A stretch of 64,000 bases of DNA. It comes from Trametes villosa (Eukaryota; Basidiomycota; Agaricomycetes; Polyporales; Polyporaceae). Shown here piece by piece: positions 57,288 to 64,000 of this stretch. Each line of letters starts with the position of its first letter. Positions within the stretch are counted from its first letter, which is position 1. The notes beneath the pieces are model-generated. The model worked only from the letters and a program-made list of their open reading frames with translations. It did not search any database and had not been told where the DNA came from. The position numbers and the translations under genes are program-made. Location: contig PUDQ02000057.1 of the NCBI GenBank assembly GCA_002964805.2, forward strand, positions 124,001-188,000, given 5' to 3'.

Positions 57288-58329
57288 TCCCTGCTAGTTT
57301 ACGTTATTTCTTCAATATCTAGATGTATCACAGGACGGTCTTGTGCAGCTACCGTGCTTACCAAAAAGTCTTATAGTGCCTCTTAGATGCGTTATTCCCC
57401 CGGGCCTCATCGCTACTAAAACCTTCGCCCGTTTCATCGGTGTATTCCCTCCCTCGTTCTCATATCCTACCATCCCCCTCGTAGATGACCGTGCATCTCA
57501 GGCTTGTATATCACGAGAACGGTTCCTCATAGCTTTAGAATAACCTTACATATTGGACATGGGACCATTTGTATAGCTACCACTCGTCATCATTCCAGTT
57601 CGGCTGCCGATGTATACATACAGAATCAATACCAATCTCGGGCACCCTGTTTCCAGCTATCGACCTCTCGCCTATTTTCCGAGCCAATGTCCCGTCCTCG
57701 CGGCTCCTCCGCTTCGCCTCGACACCTCCCTGCACCCCTACGCTCCCGCGAGTCGACCTCAAGTGCGACCGAAACCACCCCATGATTGGCGCGTCCTCCG
57801 CGACGTGCGAGCACGCGCCGCCGCCGTCGAGCAGTGGGCGACATCGTGCCGGTGGAACGGCGCACATACCGAACGCGACCCTAGGCTGCACACGCTCAAC
57901 GTTCAACGTCAACCCCCGCATACCCGGACAGTCCATACCGCACGCGTCAACGGGTCGCACTGGTCAGTACTACAGTAAGCGCCGGTGCGCAATTGTGCTA
58001 CTTGTTTTTCCACGTCGACGGGCGCGGCGCGATGTATGCTTATCTCTCTCTTCCTTCCGTTGCTACGTAACAATCCTCATTGTCTTGCTCTCGGAACTCA
58101 TTCGGAACTCATTGTGAGTAGCTTGGCTACATAAGACAGCCCGCCGCGAAGCGTCGACTTGCTCGCCGACGAACGATCTCCATCCACTGCTGCACACGGC
58201 GTTCTACTCAGGTGAATTTTCTGCTCGAGCTGTCTGCGCTAGAAAGACAATAATTGAACACCTTTATAGCGAATTCACTCGTTAGAGGCGTGACGGTGAC
58301 TTGAACTTTTCTATCTCAGGAGAAACAGC
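57288..58329. other. Intergenic; outer end of arm B and promoter of gene 8
   Basis: The part up to about 57,645 matches the reverse complement of 4,500-4,837. Beyond it no gene is supported; overlapping frames at 57,569-58,117 are mutually exclusive and lack domains. Confidence 0.55.
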
Positions 58330-60016
58330 ATGGCACTACCGCTCCTCGTGGACGATATCTACTACGAGATTCTCCAGGCACTCGACGCCCGGTCAGACAT
58401 TTCGGCCTTCATGTTCTCTTCATGGCGATTCTATTCCCTAGGCGTCGATCGGCTTCTCCAAAAGGGCGCCATCATCTACACCGAAGACCAACTCGTCTCC
58501 TTCTGCCATTTCATGACACGGAACTTCCTCGACGTGCGCCGTACGGCCAACCAGCTGACATACCTCATGCTCAGCATACTAAGCGACACGGGATACTTCA
58601 GCGACCACGATAGCGGTTCGGAGCTGCCGCTGTGGGACATCCGCGAGGAATTCGAGCCGTTCCGGGGCGCGTCCCTCCTTGTCCCCGTCCTTGGCTGCAT
58701 GACGAACTTGAAAGCGCTCTTGCTGGATTCTTGCGAACTCCTCCTGCGGTCGGACACCCGGCTTGTCGAGGCATTCGCTGCGTTGACCACCCTGGAGGAG
58801 CTGCGAATCCGATATTACGGGCTGCTCACTTGTGACCTCGTCGACAACCTCCAATCTACCCTCTTGTACCTCGACATCGGACTCAGATATACAGCCTGCG
58901 GATACATCATTGAGAACGATGCAAACGAGGACAGGGTGGACCCCCTGAGTGTGCTCAGCCGACACCACAACACCCTCAAGAAGGCCGTCATCCACCACGG
59001 AGATCTCACGCCTTGGCTGCAGGAAGTTCACCCAAGGACGGTCGCCCTCTCCTTCCCCGCAGTCCACACATTGGCGTTTACCACCTGTCGCGCCCTCCAG
59101 CGCGATGTCATCGTGCGCGCATTTCCCAACGTCACTTACGTGCAGATGTTGGTCATGCTGGCCAACTCCCTAGGTACGCCCGGAGTAAACCTCACGCTCG
59201 ACGAGGTCCGCGACATCAATAGCAACAGTCCTGTTCAGTGGAACAATCTGCGACATGTCGTCGGCGACGTTGATAGCTTGCATATGCTGGCCCTCTATTC
59301 CCCGCATACCATCACCGTGCTGGACGTCATCTGCTGGGCGTTCGACGAGGATGCTGTAGAGCGCCTGCATGCAATAATCGAGTCCTTGCGCCCGCGGAAC
59401 CTCCTGCTTGCGTGGGGATACTGGGACACGCTGCCACAAGAGCCCTGGACCACGAAGGTGTCTCCCGAACAACTCGAAGTGGTATTCGCTAGCCCAACGG
59501 CGGAATGTCTCGAGGACATTGGGACCCTTGCCTTGGACGTCCGACTCACTAGTCTCGACTTGGATGCTCTCGGGAGATACATGGTAAGTGTTGCAACGCC
59601 CCGCCGGATGATTCTGACGTGACAATGCCTCCGGAAACATCGCCAGTCACTGACACGCTATTACCATTTAGGACGCAATATTGAACCTCGTAACCAGCCT
59701 CCCGAACATCCGCGCCTTCTCATTCCGGCTAGAGCGATCGACAGACTCAGCGCATAACCAAGAAGTGGAGGTTGAGCCGCCGGAAGACGCTGCCGCCGAT
59801 ATCGCCCGGACCTTCAACAACGAAGGACTTACGTTGTGGGCTGTGCGTCTCGCTGAGGCCGTGCAGTCCCTGGAGCGTATCTTGTTCTGCGTGATGGGTC
59901 ATCACGTCGGATGGTGGGTCGAGTGGCCCGCCGGGGCCCGTGGAATGCTCCATCCAATCGACACAGCAACGGTACAGCATCTCGTAGAGACTCAGGGGAC
60001 AATCAAAACTCTCTAG
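58330..60016 (+). CDS. F-box-like/leucine-rich protein, gene 8
   Basis: Exons 58330-59583 and 59672-60016 give 532 residues. The F-box-like start is LLVDDIYYEILQALDARSDI with SSWRFYSLGVDRLLQKGA, directly after the ATG, so there is no tiny exon. Leucine-rich blocks are TNLKALLLDSCELLLRSDTR, LTTLEELRIRYYGLLTCD and FPAVHTLAFTTCRALQRD. The intron is at the family position. The last exon starts DAILNLVTSLPNIRAFSFRL and has WAVRLAEAVQSLERILFCVM, but the GRA..EGMxW signature of the relatives is lost and the protein ends at TIKTL. It is intermediate between groups I and II. Confidence 0.82.
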
Positions 60017-60770
60017 ACTCACCCGTCAAGAATACCGGAACCGGAACCAGCATTTGCTCAGTGAAGGGACTCCTACGTGGGCGTGCTCTTCAGGTACGAG
60101 TCCCTCCTTGGTCTTACAAGTTAGGACTGAACAGTCTCATCGTATGTAGTACATTGTTCCAGGGCTAGGCTGGGGTTGTACACTGACAGACGGCGCGTAC
60201 CGCGCCGTTTATCATACGTCACGTTCACCGCTGGAATACGAATCGGTGTGGTGGCCTCATCCATCAATGAACAGTACCAGTTAGTTTGTTGGCAACAGTG
60301 TGACCGCCGTCAACGACGCGGAAGTCCGGACCCGCTCCAAATCAGAACAGCATACTACGGAGCACACCCGGCGCGCGTTCCCCGCCCCATTGAACAGTAT
60401 ACCCCATCGACAACCTCTTCATCTTGCTCGACGGCCCTTCGAGCACCCGATCCACCTCGCCGCTGAACCGACGCACGCCGCACCGCTCGCTCCCGACGTG
60501 CTGGAAGAGCGCGCTCAGCTTCCCAAGCTCCGTGCCGTACGCGTACAGCGCGCACGGGCAGCGGTATAGCTCGTCCGCGTGCGCCGCGCCGCACCGGTGC
60601 TGGTTGAGCATGGACAGCGTCGCGTACGGATCCCTCCTTGACGCTCTACCACCACCAGCGGGTTTTTTCCCACGCTCCGTCCTCACAGGGAGAGGTTCGA
60701 GGCGTGCGGTTCTATCTTGCTGTTGGGCTAGCTTAGCTATTAGAGTGACTACTGGGACTGCATACGCACC
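60017..60770. other. Intergenic; 5' flank of the LINE
   Basis: Apart from the minus-strand frame at 60,342-60,686, nothing is recognised. The 5' end of the LINE could not be placed; no target-site duplication can be checked because its 3' end is outside the window. Confidence 0.5.
60342..60686 (-). other. Possible truncated coding fragment
   Basis: A minus-strand frame of 114 codons contains LSMLNQHRCGAAHADELYRC and VRRFSGEVDRVLEG and ends RAPGVLRSMLF. Its composition is protein-like, while the opposite frame is Ser/Pro-rich. The expected upstream part would lie where the LINE begins, so it may be an exon cut off by the insertion. No family recognised. Confidence 0.3.
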
Positions 60771-62477
60771 ATGTCGACTACGGGTCGCGCGACTCCGGTC
60801 TCGAGACCAGCCAGCACAACGCCGACGTCGAGGGCGGCCGGGTTAGACGCCCGCGCCAGCGCAGCAGCGACGACGGGCCCGCCGACACGCAAGTCGAAGG
60901 CAAAGAAACCCACCGCCTCACAAGAAGCTTGGATGGAGGCGGAACGAGTGGTACCTGATCTGCAGGCTGCCCTGCGGCTTCTTCAGGGCCGCTCGCTGAT
61001 CCCGGAAGGATCTCACGCCTTTACGGGCGAGTCGCTGGTCACTGGGCTCCTGCATTTCGCTTTCGCCGCTCCCACCGGCGAGCTCGCTCGGCAAGGTCTC
61101 ATCGCCTTCGCTTATCTTGCTAAGGATATTCTGGTCGACGGCTTCCAAACTGCGGTCAGCAAGCTGGTTCTCGAACGCGCTGAAGATCACATGCGCTTGC
61201 GGCTCGACTACCACACGTCCTACGTCGAGGACCGCGTCAAGGAGTTCGCGGCTACAGTGGAGGAAATGAAGGAGGAGATGGAGAAGTGTACGGGGGAGCT
61301 ACATGATGCGTGCTCGAAGGTGCATGGGGCGGAGATGGCGCTACAGGACGCGCGCACGGGGTGGCAGGAAGCGACGGCACAGGCTCCAGTTCTCGGTACG
61401 CCCGTCGCGCCCGCTCAGACGCTAACCATCGATTCGGCGCCGCTGCGCGTGCGCCGCGCCGCAACGCTCGCGGACCTCCTGCAGCGACAGGTAATGGTGC
61501 GGGGAGCTACGCTGCAGACCGACGATGGTGCCCCGATAACGGACAAGATGCTCTGCGACCGCACGCGCGACGCGCTGGTGGAACTTGAGCGCGGCGGCCT
61601 CACCCCGCCTCGCGATGGCACGATCGAGGCTGCGAGAATTCTGCCGCACGGAGACATCATTTTCACGTTCTCAAGCATCGACCTTGCGAAGTGGGTGCAC
61701 AAGCCGTCGGTAGCGAAGCCGTTCTCTCGCAAGATGGGAATGACGGCCAGGCTAGTGGAACGTACGTATCGATTGGTGGCGGAGCGCGTGCCTGTCACCT
61801 TCGACCCAAAGGACGACGCGGCGCTGCGCGCCATCGAGGATGCTCACCAACTCGCGCCCAACACCATCACGCGCGCCGACTGGATCAAGCCTCCACAGCG
61901 CCGCTTACCCGGTCAGCGTACGGCTTTCTTGATGCTGACCATGGCAGGGATCGACCACGCCAACTCGGCGATCTCAGGTTTGACCATCGCAGGGCGGAAG
62001 GTGCTCGTGCGAAGGGATTACGATGAGCCCAAGCGCTGCTCCAGGTGCCAGGCATATGCCGGCCACTTCGCCCGAGACTGCAAGGCACCGCACGACGTCT
62101 GCGCCAACTGCGCGGGGACCCACGCGACGGCGCAGTGCCCGCATGCCGGGGACCCTTTCCAGCTCCGCTGCGCCAACTGCAAGGAAAGCGGCCACGCGGC
62201 GTGGGATCGTGCCTGTCCGACGCTGCGAGCCCGGGTGAGCGCGCAGGTCCTTCGCAAAGCTGACAGCGGCTTCAGATTCTTCGTCACCAACGCCCCGGAG
62301 ACATGGGTGTCGGACGAAGAAGAGCTCGCTCGAGCGCCGCCGCCGCCTACAGTCTGGTCGCAAGTTCGACACCATTTCGACCAGGCGGACGCGGCACCAC
62401 GTGCACCGCGCCAGGGCACGCTGGACGCTTTCTATGGCACCCCCGAGCAGTCTACCGCCACATCCAGTCGTCAATGA
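60771..62477 (+). CDS. LINE ORF1, gag-like protein with zinc knuckles
   Basis: 568 residues, no intron. The N-terminus is Ala/Thr/Ser-rich and basic (PTRKSKAKKPTASQ). A coiled coil is likely around residues 145-205 (VKEFAATVEEMKEEMEKC). Near residues 420-480 three zinc-knuckle-like motifs follow one another: CSRCQAYAGHFARDC, CANCAGTHATAQC and CANCKESGHAAWDRAC. Such proteins bind the element's RNA and escort it into the nucleus. The stop codon overlaps the ORF2 start in ATGA (62,474-62,477). Confidence 0.88.
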   Translation: MSTTGRATPVSRPASTTPTSRAAGLDARASAAATTGPPTRKSKAKKPTASQEAWMEAERVVPDLQAALRLLQGRSLIPEGSHAFTGESLVTGLLHFAFAAPTGELARQGLIAFAYLAKDILVDGFQTAVSKLVLERAEDHMRLRLDYHTSYVEDRVKEFAATVEEMKEEMEKCTGELHDACSKVHGAEMALQDARTGWQEATAQAPVLGTPVAPAQTLTIDSAPLRVRRAATLADLLQRQVMVRGATLQTDDGAPITDKMLCDRTRDALVELERGGLTPPRDGTIEAARILPHGDIIFTFSSIDLAKWVHKPSVAKPFSRKMGMTARLVERTYRLVAERVPVTFDPKDDAALRAIEDAHQLAPNTITRADWIKPPQRRLPGQRTAFLMLTMAGIDHANSAISGLTIAGRKVLVRRDYDEPKRCSRCQAYAGHFARDCKAPHDVCANCAGTHATAQCPHAGDPFQLRCANCKESGHAAWDRACPTLRARVSAQVLRKADSGFRFFVTNAPETWVSDEEELARAPPPPTVWSQVRHHFDQADAAPRAPRQGTLDAFYGTPEQSTATSSRQ

Positions 62478-64000
62478 ATCAAGAACAACAAAAACCTCTA
62501 CGCATATGGCAGCAAAATCTGAATAAGTCTGGGCGAGCCCAGCACGATCTTATTAATGACCCGTTCTTCGCTGATTTCGATGTTATCGCCTTGCAGGAGC
62601 CCTATCTTACGTTCCTTGCACTTACTTCTAGCACACACAACTGGAGAGTGGTCTACCCGGCTGTTCACCGCACGCCGGGGGCTGCTCGCACCCGGTCGGT
62701 CATCCTGGTCAACAAGAAGCTGTCCACCAACTCGTGGAGCCCGATCCCAGTACAGCACCCCGATGTCACGGCAGTCTCAATTACAGCTGGCAACGTCGTC
62801 GTCAGCGTCTTCAATCTCTACGTGGATGGCGACAGCGACACCGCCCTCCACGCAGCCTCGCGCGCTGTGCGGCACGCGACGCCGGACGAGGACGGCACGC
62901 CGCAGCACCTGGTCTGGATGGGCGACTTCAACCGTCACCATCCGGCCTGGGACCATCCGTCGAACCACCACCTCTTTACGGCGGAGGGGCTGCAGCGGGC
63001 GGAGACGCTCATCGGCATTCTCGATCGCCACGATCTGCAGCAAGCGCTCCCGCAAGGCATTGCTACGCTCGAGGCCTCCCGCACCAAGAACTGTACACGG
63101 CCGGACAACGTCTTCTGCACGCCCGGCGTCCTGGAGCGGCTGCGGACCTGCGCGGTACTCCCTGAAAAGCGTCCGACCAAAACTGACCACTTCCCCATAC
63201 AGACAGTCTTCGACCTCCCCACAACTGCAGCGCGGCGGAAGCCCCGCAAGGACTTCCGCCGTGTTGACTGGGCAGCGTTTGAGCGTGCACTGGCGGAGCG
63301 GATTGAGGCTCGACGCTTCCCACCCAACATCCGCTCTACCGCGCGCTTCGACGCTGTCCTCGACGGTCTCATGGACGACCTCCAAGCGACCATTGCGGAG
63401 CATGTCCCGGAGACGGCGGACACTCCTTATGCGAAGCGTTGGTGGTCGGCGGACCTGGCGAAGGCACGCAAGGAGAAGGAGAGGCTGGCGCGCGTCTCGC
63501 ACCGGCATCGCGAGGACACCAAGCACCCGGCACACGCTGAGTACCGCCGTTTTCGGAACGCTTATGCTGACAGCATTACAGCGGCCAAGAATGATTTCTG
63601 GAAAGCGTGGATTGATTCCATTGAAGGCAAGACTATCTGGGACGCCAACCGCTTCCTCAAGCGCGGGGCGACGGACGGCGGCGGCGCCCGTATCCCACCG
63701 ATACGGGTCCCGACGCCGGGCGGGCGGGAGAGGGTGCTTACGTCCAACGATGACAAGAGCGTGGAGTTTCATCGCACCTTCTTCCTCCCGCCAAGTGCTG
63801 CAGCTGTCCCGGCGGGCCCTTTCCCCCAGCCTAAGTTTGACTACAAGCCTATCACCGACACGCAAGTCCGGCGGGCGATCAAGGCGCTCAGGGCTTTCAA
63901 GGCGCCGGGCCCGGATGCGATCCCGAATGAAGTCTACAAGCACTGCGTCAACACGCTGACGCCCGTGCTCGGCTCACTCTTCCGGGCCACATTCACGCTA
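62474..64000 (+). CDS. LINE ORF2, endonuclease-reverse transcriptase (partial)
   Basis: The frame runs open from the ATG at 62,474 for 509 codons to the window edge. Residues 1 to about 230 are an APE-like endonuclease: QQNLNKSG, ALQEPYLTF, the MGDFNRHHPAWD motif, and TDHFPIQ with the catalytic Asp-His. A linker rich in Arg/Lys follows (WWSADLAKARKEKERLA). Near residue 480, VRRAIKALRAFKAPGPDAIP is the opening block of the reverse transcriptase; the YxDD core lies beyond the window. The protein nicks target DNA and copies the RNA in place. Translation probably depends on reinitiation at the ATGA overlap. Confidence 0.88.
   Translation, partial: MNQEQQKPLRIWQQNLNKSGRAQHDLINDPFFADFDVIALQEPYLTFLALTSSTHNWRVVYPAVHRTPGAARTRSVILVNKKLSTNSWSPIPVQHPDVTAVSITAGNVVVSVFNLYVDGDSDTALHAASRAVRHATPDEDGTPQHLVWMGDFNRHHPAWDHPSNHHLFTAEGLQRAETLIGILDRHDLQQALPQGIATLEASRTKNCTRPDNVFCTPGVLERLRTCAVLPEKRPTKTDHFPIQTVFDLPTTAARRKPRKDFRRVDWAAFERALAERIEARRFPPNIRSTARFDAVLDGLMDDLQATIAEHVPETADTPYAKRWWSADLAKARKEKERLARVSHRHREDTKHPAHAEYRRFRNAYADSITAAKNDFWKAWIDSIEGKTIWDANRFLKRGATDGGGARIPPIRVPTPGGRERVLTSNDDKSVEFHRTFFLPPSAAAVPAGPFPQPKFDYKPITDTQVRRAIKALRAFKAPGPDAIPNEVYKHCVNTLTPVLGSLFRATFTL

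Larger units (their letters stand above)
60771..64000 (+). mobile_element. Non-LTR retrotransposon (LINE), Tad1-like, 3' part outside window
   Basis: A gag-like ORF1 with zinc knuckles is followed by an ORF2 with an APE-type endonuclease and the start of a reverse transcriptase; the order is typical of fungal Tad1-group LINEs. Both frames are open, suggesting a young copy. The RNase H/3' tail region is not in the window. Confidence 0.85.

Noticed and set aside
62556..63959. 467-codon Ser/Arg-rich plus-strand frame in LINE ORF2
   Set aside because: Shadow of the endonuclease-RT frame starting at 62,474, which carries the real motifs.
1..64000. CRISPR arrays, operons, Shine-Dalgarno sites
   Set aside because: No regularly spaced repeats; spliceosomal introns, TATA boxes and Pol III tRNAs show this is nuclear eukaryotic DNA.

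Overview
The window looks like nuclear DNA of a basidiomycete, most likely a wood-decay agaricomycete (Polyporales-like). The genes are GC-rich and cut by many 50-80 nt GT-AG introns with GTACGT/GTAAGT-type donors. They encode a fungal P450, a GH31 alpha-glucosidase, a GH28 rhamnogalacturonase and a Rho3-like GTPase, alongside agaricomycete-type gene families and a Tad1-like LINE. All gene models were joined by hand from the sequence; every splice junction keeps the reading frame, but none has been checked against transcripts.

Layout from left to right: a decayed serine peptidase/hydrolase of the TAP type (1-1.6 kb); F-box-like gene 1 (2.2-4.0 kb); duplication arm A (about 4.5-13.35 kb) holding unknown gene X-A, a decayed open frame, and the convergent F-box-like genes 2 and 3; an F-box pseudogene (13.4-14.07 kb); a gene-poor GC-rich stretch; a P450 (17.8-20.9 kb); an isochorismatase-family hydrolase (22.3-23.1 kb); the alpha-glucosidase (24.3-27.7 kb); F-box-like genes 5 and 6 in tandem, with tRNA-Cys directly behind them; the Rho3-like gene (33.1-34.8 kb); two paralogous 'GHGYPLW'-WD40 fusion genes (36.8-39.7 and 42.9-46.0 kb) with F-box-like gene 7 between them; an intron-containing tRNA-Leu; the rhamnogalacturonase (47.3-49.2 kb); duplication arm B in inverted orientation (about 49.55-57.65 kb) with F-box-like gene 4, a truncated gene-2 copy and unknown gene X-B; F-box-like gene 8; and a LINE that runs off the right edge.

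Two features stand out. First, arms A and B are an old inverted segmental duplication of about 8 kb. It keeps gene order, exon lengths, promoters and even untranslated sequence, and it brackets about 36 kb. Second, an unusual F-box-like/leucine-rich family is concentrated here (eight apparently intact genes, two broken copies). Four members and one pseudogene begin with a coding exon of only 8-20 nt. Gene X, kept intact in both arms, encodes a protein of about 450 residues that I do not recognise.
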